From NCBI RefSeq assembly GCF_007005445.1, contig NZ_CP041387.1, positions 868,001-932,000 on the forward strand: a stretch of 64,000 nt of DNA. The letters run 5' to 3'. Below the pieces are notes generated by a model. It made no database searches, was not told where the DNA came from, and was given only the letters and a program-made list of their open reading frames with translations. Shown piece by piece: positions 37,294 to 46,008 of the stretch. Made by a program: the position numbers and the translations under genes. The DNA is from Rhodopseudomonas palustris (GTDB lineage Bacteria > Pseudomonadota > Alphaproteobacteria > Rhizobiales > Xanthobacteraceae). Position 1 is the first letter of the stretch. Every line of letters starts with the position of its first letter.

Positions 37294-37472
37294 TCACCGC
37301 GGCGTTGTCAGCTCGAAGGATCGGAATCCCATGTTCCGGGTTGCAAGGTCAGCTTGCGGCCGTATGAGGCGCCCGGTGCTCAGCGGGCGGCCGATCTTCC
37401 GGATAGAAGTGCTCAATGCTCTATGGCATATTATGCCAATCGCGTGATCGCTCGGAATGTGCTGGAGGATGT

Positions 37473-37760
37473 ATGCCAACCAGGAATGTCGTGCTGACGG
37501 ACCGCCAGGAAGAGTTGCTCGACGCCCTGGTGAAGTCTGGCCGCTATCAGAACGCGAGCGAGGTCTTGCGCGATGGACTGCGGCTGGTCGAACAGCGTGA
37601 GGCGGAAGATGCCGGCAGGTTGGAGGCACTGAGAGCTGCCGCCCTTTCAGGTATAGCGGCGTTGGATCGGGGCGAGTTCAAGGAGTTCGCAGACATCGGA
37701 GAATTGCAGACCTACCTGAGCGAGCTCTCGGACAGCGTCGTTTCCCGAACGGAAGAGTAG
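37473..37760 (+). CDS. parD: ParD-like antitoxin
   Basis: A 95-residue antitoxin. The N-terminal ribbon-helix-helix (RNVVLTDRQEELLDALVKSGRYQNASEVLRDGLRLVE) binds the operator, and the C-terminal helix should wrap the toxin. The ATG at 37473 has GGAGGA upstream. It precedes parE by five bases, the usual order. The C-terminal part is about 10-15 residues longer than the commonest ParD. Confidence 0.88.
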   Translation: MPTRNVVLTDRQEELLDALVKSGRYQNASEVLRDGLRLVEQREAEDAGRLEALRAAALSGIAALDRGEFKEFADIGELQTYLSELSDSVVSRTEE

Positions 37761-37765
37761 CCGTT

Positions 37766-38122
37766 ATGTCCGAGCCGGAATGGCAGGTCCGTCTCGGTGC
37801 CGTCGCGGAGCTCGACTTTGCCAACATCCTCAAATGGACCGCCGAAAATTTCGGCGCGCGGCAAGCGCGCATCTACAGCGATACACTGATTGCGGCGATT
37901 GGGGAGCTTGCCGGTGGTCCCGATGTTGTCTCCTCCCGCGCCCGGGACGAAATTCTGGTCGGACTTCGCACGCTCCACGTTGCCCGACATGGCCGCCGGG
38001 GTAGCCATTTTCTGCTATATCGGGCCACATCAGGCCGCACGATCGAGATCGTGCGAATTCTACACGACAGCATGGACCTCCGCCGCCATGTCCCGTCCGC
38101 ACCGGACGAGAAGACCGATTAG
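37766..38122 (+). CDS. parE: ParE-like toxin (RelE superfamily)
   Basis: A 118-residue toxin with the RelE/ParE fold: LGAVAELDFANILKWTAENFG at the start, central YSDTLIAAIGELA, and a C-terminal strand pair HFLLYRATSGRTIEIVRILHDSMDLRRH. ParE toxins poison DNA gyrase. Key conserved-looking residues are present and the frame is intact, so the pair looks functional. Confidence 0.88.
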   Translation: MSEPEWQVRLGAVAELDFANILKWTAENFGARQARIYSDTLIAAIGELAGGPDVVSSRARDEILVGLRTLHVARHGRRGSHFLLYRATSGRTIEIVRILHDSMDLRRHVPSAPDEKTD

Positions 38123-38231
38123 CTGGGACATGCCCGCGGCTATGCGAGCTGATTGTTTTGGAGGTCGTAGCCAACCTCAGCGCTGGCATCACACTCCACC
38201 GTCATCGTCCGGCGCCTCGGCCCAAAAGCGA

Positions 38232-38262
38232 GATGCGCGGGCCGATGTCTGGCCCGCGCATC
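38232..38262. terminator. terminator between parE and the binding-protein gene
   Basis: A perfect 12-pair stem (GATGCGCGGGCC / GGCCCGCGCATC) with a seven-base loop. On the minus strand a CTTTT follows, 23 bases after the binding-protein stop, so its main role is probably for that gene; it also lies 110 bases after parE. Confidence 0.65.
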
Positions 38263-38284
38263 GGCCGTCGCTATTGCGGCTGCG

Positions 38285-39517
38285 TTAGTTCGTAACCCTC
38301 GCCTCGAGCACCTCGCCGAACATCTCCCAGCGATCGCCCTTGAAGCGCATCAGTTGCATCTGCTCGATCGGAAAGTGATCGGTCGGCGAGGTGTTCATGG
38401 TGATACCGGGCAGCAGCGAGGCCGGCGCGTAGCCCTTCAGGCTGGTGGCGACCTTCATGATGTTCTCGCGGGTCAGATTATCGCCGGCCTGCTTCAGAAT
38501 GTGTTCCAGCGTCTGCGCCGCGCCGTAGGAATACAGCAACAGGCCGTTGGAGCGATCCGAGCCCGGCATGTACTTCTGCAGGAAGGCATCCCACTCCTTC
38601 ACGCCCGGATCGTCCTTCCAGGTCGGATCGGTCGGATCCTTGACGTAGCTCGCGGTGATCGCATCCTGCGCATATTCCATCCCGGCCGGCTTGATCACCG
38701 CGCCGACCGACGACGACACGTTGTTCAGGACGTGAATCGGCTTCCAGCCGAGTTCGCCCATCTTGCGGATCGCCAGCGCGGCGAATTTCGGCGTGGAGAG
38801 ATTGAGGAAGAGATCGGCGCCCGAAGCCTTGAGCTTGGCCATCTGTGAATCGATGGTCGGATCGGTGATGTCGTAGGTCGCCTCCGAGATGATCATCGAG
38901 GCCTTAGCGCCGAACCCGTCCTTGACGCCCTTGTAGATGTCCTTGCCGTAATCGTCGTTCGCCACCAGCACCGCGATCTTGGCGTTGGGGTGGGTCGCCA
39001 TGATCCACTTCGCATAGATTCGTCCCTCCGCCTGATACGGCGGATTGAACGGCATCGTCCACGGATAGGTCTTCGGATCGTCGCCGAACCGCGTGCCGCC
39101 GCTCGACAGCATCAACTGCGGCACCTTCTTCTGGTTCAGGTACTTCATGACGGCGGTGTTCGAAGGCGTACCGAGGGTGTGGTACAGAAACAGTACTTCG
39201 TCGCCCTCGACCAGCTTGCGGGTCTGTTCCACTGCCTTCGGCGGCGAGTAGGCGTCGTCATACGAAATGAAATTGATCTTGCGGCCGTTGATGCCGCCTT
39301 TCTCGTTCAGCATCTTCACGTAGGCGCTCTGGACCTGACCGACGATGCCGTAGGCCGACGCCGGACCGCTGTAGGGCACGAAATTCCCGATCTTGATTTC
39401 GGTGTCGCTGGCGCCCGGACCGTAGGATTTCTGTGCGAGCGCAACGCCGGGGGCGAGCAAAGACGTCGCCGCGATGACGGCCGCAAGTCCGAAAAGTTTC
39501 ATCTGTTTCCATCCCAT
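38285..39517 (-). CDS. branched-chain amino-acid-type ABC substrate-binding protein
   Basis: A 410-residue periplasmic binding protein of the LivJ type. A signal peptide (MKLFGLAAVIAATSLLAPGVALA) precedes EIKIGNFVPYSGPASAYGIVG and two alpha/beta lobes (INFISYDDAYSPPKAVEQTRKLVE; IAVLVANDDYGKDIYKG). The ligand may be an amino acid, an aromatic acid or another small carboxylate. No permease or ATPase genes are adjacent, so it must work with a transporter elsewhere. The start could be 39517 or 39502. It ends at a strong hairpin. Confidence 0.9.
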   Translation of the reverse strand: MGWKQMKLFGLAAVIAATSLLAPGVALAQKSYGPGASDTEIKIGNFVPYSGPASAYGIVGQVQSAYVKMLNEKGGINGRKINFISYDDAYSPPKAVEQTRKLVEGDEVLFLYHTLGTPSNTAVMKYLNQKKVPQLMLSSGGTRFGDDPKTYPWTMPFNPPYQAEGRIYAKWIMATHPNAKIAVLVANDDYGKDIYKGVKDGFGAKASMIISEATYDITDPTIDSQMAKLKASGADLFLNLSTPKFAALAIRKMGELGWKPIHVLNNVSSSVGAVIKPAGMEYAQDAITASYVKDPTDPTWKDDPGVKEWDAFLQKYMPGSDRSNGLLLYSYGAAQTLEHILKQAGDNLTRENIMKVATSLKGYAPASLLPGITMNTSPTDHFPIEQMQLMRFKGDRWEMFGEVLEARVTN

Positions 39518-39776
39518 TTTCTTGGCGCGATCTTTTCGATCGTCACGGCGGCGATACTAGGCATGTGCGGGCCGAGGGCGCAATGCCGATCGTGTGAATC
39601 GATCACGCGCATGGGACGTGTTGCGCGCCAATACGATCGGCAATGGCACAGCGCCGCTGCCGGTATGCGCGAAGGAGGTGATAATTTGCTTCGCGCGGAA
39701 TTTACGACAGGCCGTGGAGGGCGGCCTCGCAGCCAGCGATGAACTCCGGCCGCGCCATTGCCGACGAGAAGGTGCG

Positions 39777-40175
39777 TTACCGCGTCTGCGGCGTGGTGCG
39801 GTCCTCGGCCTTGAAGTACTTGCGGGCGTAGGCGACGATCTGGCCGTCGCTGGGGTGATCGGCGGTCTCGACCGCAGCGATCTTCGCCTTCAGGGCGGGG
39901 TTGTGATCTGCGATGTATTTCTCCAGCGCGTGCTTGGTCTGGGCCGGGCCGACGATCAGCACGATGCCCGCATCGGCGATCGCCTCCATGGTGGCGTGGA
40001 GGAAATGCTCGTCCACCGCCTCGTGACCCGAGCCGACCGCGCGGTGATGGTGGATGTGGCGGTTCGGATTGTCGGCGTGCACCACCAGCTTGTCGGCCTC
40101 GGACGGGTTGAAGTGAAACACCCGCGCTTCGCGGTGGTCGATCCAGATCACGGCATGGAAATGGGGGCTGGTCAT
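39777..40175 (-). CDS. small eRF1-domain-3-like (baeRF-type) protein
   Basis: A 132-residue cytoplasmic protein beginning MTSPHFHAVIWIDHREARVFHF, with a His-rich stretch (NRHIHHHRAVGSGHEAVDEH), then GIVLIVGPAQTKHALEKYI and IAAVETADHPSDGQIVAYAR. The pattern resembles the last domain of archaeal/eukaryotic release factor 1, and such proteins are often annotated as translation-associated in Bradyrhizobium. A clear GGGAGACC precedes the ATG. Function untested. Confidence 0.65.
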   Translation of the reverse strand: MTSPHFHAVIWIDHREARVFHFNPSEADKLVVHADNPNRHIHHHRAVGSGHEAVDEHFLHATMEAIADAGIVLIVGPAQTKHALEKYIADHNPALKAKIAAVETADHPSDGQIVAYARKYFKAEDRTTPQTR

Positions 40176-40309
40176 GGGCGGTCTCCCGGCTTCTAGTGCG
40201 GTTCGCAGGCAGCGACGATCGCGCGGCCGCTTGTCGGGGCCGAGACTACGGTCCGTCGCAGCGTTTGGGCTTGATCGGCCGCAACTTTGGCCGGCAGCCG
40301 GGCAAGCGC

Positions 40310-41323
40310 TCAGCCGGCGTGGCGCACGGGGCGGCCTTCGATCGGATAGGCCGGGTCGTTGTAGCCGGGGGTGGAGGGATGGCCGCTCGCCACCAGGGTG
40401 TCGATCAGCGCCTCGTCTTCGGCGGTGAAGCTATAGTCGAGCGCACGGACGTAGTCGTCCCACTGCTGTTCGGTGCGCGGGCCGGCGATCACCGAGGTCA
40501 CCAGCGCGTTGTTCAGCACCCAGCCGACCGCGAACTGTCCCGCGGTGGCACCCCTGGCTTCGGCATGGGCGCGGATTTGCTGCGCCAGCTTCAGCGACTC
40601 CGGCCGCCACTCGGTCTGCAGCATCCGCTTGTCGGCGCGGCCGGCGCGGCTGTCCTTGGAAGGCTCCGCGTCGGGCGCGTATTTGCCGGTGAGCACGCCG
40701 CGCGCCAGCGGCGAATACGGCACGATGCCGAGGCCGTAGAAGCCGCAGGCCGGAATGTGCTCGACCTCCGGCATCCGGTTCATCGCATTGTAATAGGGCT
40801 GGCTGACCACCGGACGGTCGATCCCGAGGCGGTCGCAGATGTTGCAGATCTCGGCGACCCGCCAGGCGCGATAGTTCGAGACGCCGAAATAGCGGATCTT
40901 GCCGGCGCGAATCAGATCGCCGATCGCCCGCACCGTTTCATCGAGCGGCGTCGCATGGTCCTCGCGGTGCAGGTAGTAGATGTCGATCCAGTCGGTGCCG
41001 AGCCGCCTCAGGCTGTCGTCGGCGGCCTGGATCACGCGGCGGCGCGACAGTCCGGCGCGGTTCGGTCCGTCGCCCATCGGGTTGGCGACTTTGGTGGCCA
41101 GGATCCAGTGCTCGCGGTGCGCCGCGATCGCGCGGCCGACCACTTGCTCGGAGCCGCCGGTCGAATACACGTCGGCAGTGTCGATGAAATTGATCCCGCC
41201 GTCGCGCGCCTTGTCGATGATCCGCGCCGAGGTCGGCTCGTCGGTGGCGCCGCCGAACATCATGGTGCCGAGGCACAGCGGCGACACCTTCAGGCCGCTG
41301 CGGCCGAGCGGGCGGTATTCCAT
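40310..41323 (-). CDS. aldo/keto reductase
   Basis: A 337-residue NADPH-dependent reductase with the (alpha/beta)8 pattern of AKR proteins. It begins MEYRPLGRSGLKVSPLCLGTM, with INFIDTADVYSTGGSEQVVG (catalytic Asp and Tyr), ILATKV (Lys), IDIYYLHRED (His) and a late cofactor segment GFYGLGIVPYSPLARGVLTG. The ATG at 41323 matches the family start. The substrate is unknown; similar enzymes reduce methylglyoxal or other aldehydes. Confidence 0.9.
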   Translation of the reverse strand: MEYRPLGRSGLKVSPLCLGTMMFGGATDEPTSARIIDKARDGGINFIDTADVYSTGGSEQVVGRAIAAHREHWILATKVANPMGDGPNRAGLSRRRVIQAADDSLRRLGTDWIDIYYLHREDHATPLDETVRAIGDLIRAGKIRYFGVSNYRAWRVAEICNICDRLGIDRPVVSQPYYNAMNRMPEVEHIPACGFYGLGIVPYSPLARGVLTGKYAPDAEPSKDSRAGRADKRMLQTEWRPESLKLAQQIRAHAEARGATAGQFAVGWVLNNALVTSVIAGPRTEQQWDDYVRALDYSFTAEDEALIDTLVASGHPSTPGYNDPAYPIEGRPVRHAG

Positions 41324-41370
41324 GAAAGAAGTCCTTCGCGCGAAAGTGCAATAACCGAATACATACACCC

Positions 41371-41448
41371 GTCATTGCAAGGAACGAAGCGACGAAGCAA
41401 TACAGCGCCGAGCACTTGGCTGGATCGCTTCGCTTCGCGCGCAATGAC
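41371..41448. repeat. REP-like palindromic element
   Basis: The ends GTCATTGC and GCAATGAC are inverted, and inner parts such as GAAGCGACGAAGCAAT and GATCGCTTCGCTTCGC can pair. It lies between two genes on the same strand. It belongs to the same broad type as the element at 16465-16585, common in this bacterial group. Confidence 0.6.
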
Positions 41449-41496
41449 TGGGAGAGGAAGTGCCTTGAGCCGACGCTTTAAGCGTTAAGAGGCGCG

Positions 41497-42705
41497 CTAC
41501 TTTTTCACCAGCGGGCAGGTCGGATCCGGCGGCCCGAAGGCGTCGTCGCCGGAGATCTTGGTCAAGATCTTGTAGTAGTCCCAGGGATATTTCGACTCCT
41601 CTGGGCTCTTGACCTGCACCAGCATCAGGTCGTGCACCATCAGCCCGTCCTCGCGCAGCTTGCCGTTGCGGGCGAAGAAATCCTCGATCGGCTTCTCGCG
41701 CATCTTGGCGGCGACCTTGAGCGGATCGTCGGTGCCGGCGTCCTTGATCGCCTGCAGATAGTGCAGCGTCGCCGAATACACGCCGGCCTGCCACATCGTC
41801 GGCATCCGGTCCATCTTGGCGAAATAGCGCTTGGACCATGCGCGGGTGTTGTCGTCCATGTCCCAATAGAATGACGTCGTCAGCAAGAGACCCTGCGCGG
41901 TCGGCAGGCCGAGCGAATGCACGTCGGTGATCAGCGCCAGTAGCGCCGCCATCTGCTGGCCACCCTTGAAGATGCCGAATTCGCCGCCGGTCTTGATCTC
42001 GTTGACGTTGTTGGGCGGGCCGGCGGCGATGCCGATGATCTTCGCCTTCGAGGCCTGCGCCTGCAGCACGAACGAGGACACGTCCGAGGTCGCGAATGGC
42101 GGCCGCACCGAGCCGAGCACCTTGCCGCCGCTCTTGGTGACCATCGCGGCGGCGTCCTTCTCGAGCGACTGGCCGAAGGCGTAGTCGTCGGTGATGAAGA
42201 ACCAGGTGTCGCCGCCGCGCTTGACCACTTCCTGTGCGGTGCCGACGGCGAGCGCGTGGGTGTCGAATACCCATTGCATCGCGTAAGGCGAGCAGAACTT
42301 GCCGTGGAAATCCGCCGCGCCGGTCGACTGGGTGATGAACAGCCGCTTCTTTTCATTGGCGATGTTCTGCACCGCGAGGCCGACCGCGGAGACCGGCACG
42401 TCGAGGATCAGGTCGACCTGTTCGACGTCATACCAGCGCCGCGCCAGCGTGGCGCCGATGTCCGGCTTGAGCTGATGGTCGCCGACGATCACCTGAATCG
42501 GCTTGCCGAGCACGGTGCCGCCGAAATCCTCCACCGCCATCTGCGCGGCGGTGACGGAGCCTTGGCCGGTCGGCGTCGAGGCCGGGCCGTTCATGTCGGT
42601 GAGGATGCCGAGCTTGACGACGTCGTCTGAGACTTGCGCGCGGGCAGCGGAGGACGACAGCAGCGCAGCCGTCATCATCGCCGTCGCAATCGACTTGGCG
42701 ATCAT
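41497..42705 (-). CDS. second branched-chain amino-acid-type ABC substrate-binding protein
   Basis: A 402-residue periplasmic protein. A signal peptide (MIAKSIATAMMTAALLSSSAARA) precedes VVKLGILTDMNGPASTPTGQG and LivJ-like lobes (KPIQVIVGDHQLKPDIGATLARRW; TWFFITDDYAFGQSLEKDAA). It is not a close copy of the protein at 38285-39517: the N-terminal motif and domain spacing differ. No transporter core genes are nearby. Ligand unknown; proteins of this type in the group often bind aromatic or other carboxylates. Confidence 0.9.
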   Translation of the reverse strand: MIAKSIATAMMTAALLSSSAARAQVSDDVVKLGILTDMNGPASTPTGQGSVTAAQMAVEDFGGTVLGKPIQVIVGDHQLKPDIGATLARRWYDVEQVDLILDVPVSAVGLAVQNIANEKKRLFITQSTGAADFHGKFCSPYAMQWVFDTHALAVGTAQEVVKRGGDTWFFITDDYAFGQSLEKDAAAMVTKSGGKVLGSVRPPFATSDVSSFVLQAQASKAKIIGIAAGPPNNVNEIKTGGEFGIFKGGQQMAALLALITDVHSLGLPTAQGLLLTTSFYWDMDDNTRAWSKRYFAKMDRMPTMWQAGVYSATLHYLQAIKDAGTDDPLKVAAKMREKPIEDFFARNGKLREDGLMVHDLMLVQVKSPEESKYPWDYYKILTKISGDDAFGPPDPTCPLVKK

Positions 42706-42808
42706 TCCGTTTCTCCCTTGTTCCGGCTCTGCGGCCGTGTTGTGTTGACGAAACTTACACCATTCTGCCGCCGCCGCAATTTGCCGGCGGCGCGACGGCC
42801 GGGGACCG

Positions 42809-43504
42809 ATGTTCGCGATTCTGGGTTTGGGGTTTCTGCTCGGGATGCAGCACGCGCTCGAGGTCGATCACATTGCCGCGGTGTCGACGATCGCGGCGCG
42901 TCGCAGCGGCGTCGCCGACATCGTCAAGCACGGGCTGACCTGGGGGCTCGGCCACACGCTCACGCTTTTTCTGTTTGCCGGCGTCGCGCTGGTGATCGGG
43001 CAGTCGATCCCCGAACAGGTCGCACAGCCGCTCGAAGGGGCGGTCGGGTTCATGCTGGTGGCGCTCGGCGGCCATCTGCTTTGGCGGCTGTGGCGCGACC
43101 GGGTCCACGTTCATGTCCATCAGCACGACGACGGCGTCCGCCACGTCCATCTTCACAGCCACGCCGATCGGCTGATCCACGACCGGCCGGCCGCGCATCA
43201 TCACGTCCACGGTTTCCGCTGGCGTACGTTGCTGGTCGGGCTGATGCACGGCATGGCCGGTTCGGCGGCGCTGCTGGTGCTGGCGGTGTCACAGGCGCCG
43301 AGCCCGGCACAGGGGCTGCTCTACGTCGCGCTGTTCGGGATCGGTTCGATGGTCGGGATGGGAGCGCTGTCGGCGGTGATCGCGGTGCCGCTGGTGATTT
43401 CGGCGCGGTCGCTGACTGTTGCCAACCGCGTCCTTCAGGTCGCCGTCGGTGTGCTCACGATCGCAATCGGCTTCGGCACCATTCACGCGACGCTGCTGGC
43501 CTGA
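42809..43504 (+). CDS. NicO/UreH-like membrane metal transporter
   Basis: A 231-residue membrane protein with about six helices. Helix 1-2 contains HALEVDHI, the HxxxxDH motif that defines nickel/cobalt permeases and related proteins. Between helices 3 and 4 lies a His-rich loop (HVHVHQHDDGVRHVHLHSHA and a further HHHVHGF) likely to bind metal. A second motif, LMHGMAGSAALL, is typical of the UreH/NicO branch. Uptake versus efflux cannot be decided. It is a single gene with no urease or hydrogenase genes near. Confidence 0.8.
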   Translation: MFAILGLGFLLGMQHALEVDHIAAVSTIAARRSGVADIVKHGLTWGLGHTLTLFLFAGVALVIGQSIPEQVAQPLEGAVGFMLVALGGHLLWRLWRDRVHVHVHQHDDGVRHVHLHSHADRLIHDRPAAHHHVHGFRWRTLLVGLMHGMAGSAALLVLAVSQAPSPAQGLLYVALFGIGSMVGMGALSAVIAVPLVISARSLTVANRVLQVAVGVLTIAIGFGTIHATLLA

Positions 43505-43541
43505 CGGACGTCGGCGCCGGCAGGTACTCGCCGGCTCGGCG

Positions 43542-44756
43542 TCACGCGATCCTGCGCAGCGTCTCCGGCGCGGGGAGGAGAGCGTCTGCCAGCGGTTCGG
43601 GGGCCGGCTCGTACACCACGTAGCGATCCTTGCCGAGCTTCTTGGCGTTGTACAGCGCGGCGTCCGCCGCCGCGATCAGGCGCTCCGGATACATCCCGAT
43701 CTGCCGGGTCCACTGCGCCACGCCGATCGACGCCGCGATGCGGATATCGGCATCGCCCTGCGCCGACGCCGCGCGGCTTTCCTCGACGATGTGGCGGGCG
43801 ATCATCGCGCCTTCGCGCAGCGTCGTGCCCGGCATCACCACGCAGAACTCGTCGCCTCCGGTGCGCGCCAACAGGTCGCCGGGGCGCAGCCGCGATTGCG
43901 CGGCACGCGAGAAGCGCCGCAGACACTCGTCGCCGGCTGCGTGGCCGTGACCGTCATTGATCGCCTTGAAGCCGTCGAGGTCGATCGCCAGCACCGTGAA
44001 CGGCTCGCCGGTCTGCATCGAGATCGCGCACTGCTCCGACATCCGCTGCAGCAGATGCCGACGATTGGACACACCGGTGAGATCGTCGAGCAGCGCCAGA
44101 GTCTCGACCTCCGAGCGCAGCCGGTCGATCGCCATCAGTACGAAGGCGAAGTTCCAGGTCATCGACAGGAACACCAGCGCCAGCACCAGGGTCGCCTGGA
44201 AATCGTTGAAGTTGACGATCGACAGTTCGCCGCCGATGCCCATCAGCGCCGCGATCGAGCGGATCAGATAGACGCTCAGGATCAGGCTGGCGATCACCGC
44301 GGCCATCCGAGCGCCGGGGTTGCGGCGGCCGGTACGCGACATCACCAGCGGCAATGTGGCGACGATCGGAGCCGCCTGGGCCATGGAATACACCACGATC
44401 CGCATCGCCATCGAGTCGACCACGAAGACGAAGAAACTCAGTCCGATCGCTACCGAGCCGGTGACGACAAGCGCGAGCCTCCAGGGCACCGGGCGTCGAT
44501 AGAATTCGAACATCCCCATCGCCGACAGGCAACAGGCGAACACCACCAGCGTGCCGCCGACAATCAGTGAGAATTCGACGTTGATCGTCACCCGCAGCAT
44601 GCCGACGATCGAGCCGGTCGCGAGTACGAAACAGGCCGCCGTCATATAGCGCGCCGGCGTGAAGTTCGGATAGCTTCGCGTGACGTGGATCCAGACCAGA
44701 CCCAGCGCGACGAAGTTGATCAGGAAGACGAGCCAGAGGGTCGGCATGCTCAACAT
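43542..44756 (-). CDS. membrane-bound GGDEF diguanylate cyclase
   Basis: A 404-residue protein. Six to seven hydrophobic segments fill residues 5-220 as a membrane sensor. A GGDEF domain follows (LLDDLTGVSNRRHLLQRM, DLDGFKAINDGHGHAAGD, active site RTGGDEFCVVMPG), ending with VAQWTRQIGMYPERLIAAADAALYNAKKLGKD. All catalytic residues are present. It should make c-di-GMP in response to a signal sensed at the membrane. No EAL or receiver domain. Confidence 0.9.
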   Translation of the reverse strand: MLSMPTLWLVFLINFVALGLVWIHVTRSYPNFTPARYMTAACFVLATGSIVGMLRVTINVEFSLIVGGTLVVFACCLSAMGMFEFYRRPVPWRLALVVTGSVAIGLSFFVFVVDSMAMRIVVYSMAQAAPIVATLPLVMSRTGRRNPGARMAAVIASLILSVYLIRSIAALMGIGGELSIVNFNDFQATLVLALVFLSMTWNFAFVLMAIDRLRSEVETLALLDDLTGVSNRRHLLQRMSEQCAISMQTGEPFTVLAIDLDGFKAINDGHGHAAGDECLRRFSRAAQSRLRPGDLLARTGGDEFCVVMPGTTLREGAMIARHIVEESRAASAQGDADIRIAASIGVAQWTRQIGMYPERLIAAADAALYNAKKLGKDRYVVYEPAPEPLADALLPAPETLRRIA

Positions 44757-45130
44757 GCGTGTCTCCGGTCGCAGGAAGTGATCGAACTTCCGATGACTGC
44801 GTCCCGCCGTCCCATGGATACTCCTAAAGTTGAGCCGAGGGTGCGCCGAGAGCCTTTAACGGAATCTGATCAGGCTTCGCAAAAATACGAGTTGGTTTTG
44901 AATCAGTGAACGGCGCCGCAGCATTGCGGCGAGGACGGACGTTCACTTCGCATTAACGCTGACGATTTGCGCGAAATAAGCGAACAATTGTGGATAACAA
45001 CGCGAAATACTTTCGCCAGCCGCTAGAACAGGCAGCGAATCTGTTCGGATCAAAATGGAGGCGGTTGCACGATCGGCGAGTCCGGTCCCGTCTCGTGTGG
45101 CGTTAGTATCCATCAGCTCAAGAGGACGAG
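44757..45130. other. intergenic region upstream of the H1-like gene
   Basis: About 370 bases between divergent genes. AT-richer parts around 44940-45010 probably hold promoters. I see no CtrA, FNR or EcfG match and no RNA gene. Confidence 0.4.
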
Positions 45131-45346
45131 ATGGCGAAGAAAGCCAAGAAGGCGAAGACCGTCGCCAAGGCCAAGAAGGCCAAGACGGTGAAGAAGGCCG
45201 CCAAGAAGGTCACGAAGAAGGCGACGAAGAAAGCCGCCAAGAAAGCGACGAAGAAGGCGACCAAGAAGACCGTGAAGAAGGCCAAGACAGCCAAGACGGC
45301 GAAGAAAGCCAAAACGGCCAAGAAGGCCAAGAAGGCTAAGGCATAA
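45131..45346 (+). CDS. lysine/alanine-rich histone H1-like protein
   Basis: A 71-residue protein made only of Met (start), Ala, Lys, Thr and Val, in repeats of the type KKA/KKAT/KAKT. It resembles the C-terminal tails of histone H1 and bacterial H1-like nucleoid proteins (Hc1/AlgP type) and should bind DNA or RNA without a folded domain. It could be a nucleoid compactor. The gene is repetitive, so length may vary between strains. A strong hairpin follows. Confidence 0.8.
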   Translation: MAKKAKKAKTVAKAKKAKTVKKAAKKVTKKATKKAAKKATKKATKKTVKKAKTAKTAKKAKTAKKAKKAKA

Positions 45347-45352
45347 CTGCCA

Positions 45353-45380
45353 CGGAGGCGCCCATCGACGGGCGCCTCCG
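45353..45380 (+). terminator. hairpin downstream of the H1-like gene
   Basis: A perfect 11-pair stem (CGGAGGCGCCC / GGGCGCCTCCG) with a six-base loop, six bases after the stop codon. No U-run follows, so termination or mRNA 3'-end protection are both possible. Confidence 0.5.
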
Positions 45381-45565
45381 CCGGCCGATGCGGACCGGTG
45401 ACGGCTCCGCCGCGGCATGGCGTCGTCGCGGAGGGGCGGCATTGCGGCCGGCAGGGCTTGCCCAGCCGCCGGTTTAGGGGCATAGGCGGCTTCAAATGCG
45501 ACAGCCGCTCTTATAGGGTCCGCCGACCTCGCGGCCGCATCCCGCCGCCCCAACCCCCGAAACCG

Positions 45566-45928
45566 ATGAAGATCACCCAAGCGTTCCGCTTCGAAGCCGC
45601 CCATTATTTACCCAACGTGCCGGAAACCCACCGCTGCAAGCGGATGCATGGGCATTCCTATCGCGTCGAGCTGCAGCTCAGCGGCCCGGTCGATCCGTTG
45701 ACCGGTTTCGTGGTGGATTTCTTCGAGATCGAGGCGGCGTTCGGACCGCTGCTGAAGCGGCTGGACCACCACTGCCTCAACGAGATCGAGGGGCTGGACA
45801 ATCCGACCGCCGAGAACATCGCGGTCTGGATCTGGCAGCGGACCAAGCCGGAGCTGCCGCAGCTCTGCGGCGTGCGGGTATACGAGACCTCGGATTGCTG
45901 GGCCGACTACGCCGGCGAAGACGACTGA
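45566..45928 (+). CDS. queD: 6-carboxy-tetrahydropterin synthase QueD
   Basis: A 120-residue enzyme of the 6-pyruvoyl-tetrahydropterin synthase family, making 6-carboxy-tetrahydropterin for the queuosine (7-deazaguanine) pathway. Zinc-binding His residues are visible: FRFEAAHYL and RMHGHSYRVEL, with the catalytic Cys in THRCKRMHGH, then LDHHCLNEIEGLDNPTAEN and VYETSDCWADY. The ATG at 45566 fits family length; an upstream extension is not protein-like. No other que genes are next to it and I saw no riboswitch. Confidence 0.92.
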   Translation: MKITQAFRFEAAHYLPNVPETHRCKRMHGHSYRVELQLSGPVDPLTGFVVDFFEIEAAFGPLLKRLDHHCLNEIEGLDNPTAENIAVWIWQRTKPELPQLCGVRVYETSDCWADYAGEDD

Positions 45929-46008
45929 TCAGAAGACGATTGATCATCGGGGCGGCTCGATCGCCGCCCGTTCCGGGAGGGAGCGGCAGGGCGGGCAGCC
46001 CGTGCCGA

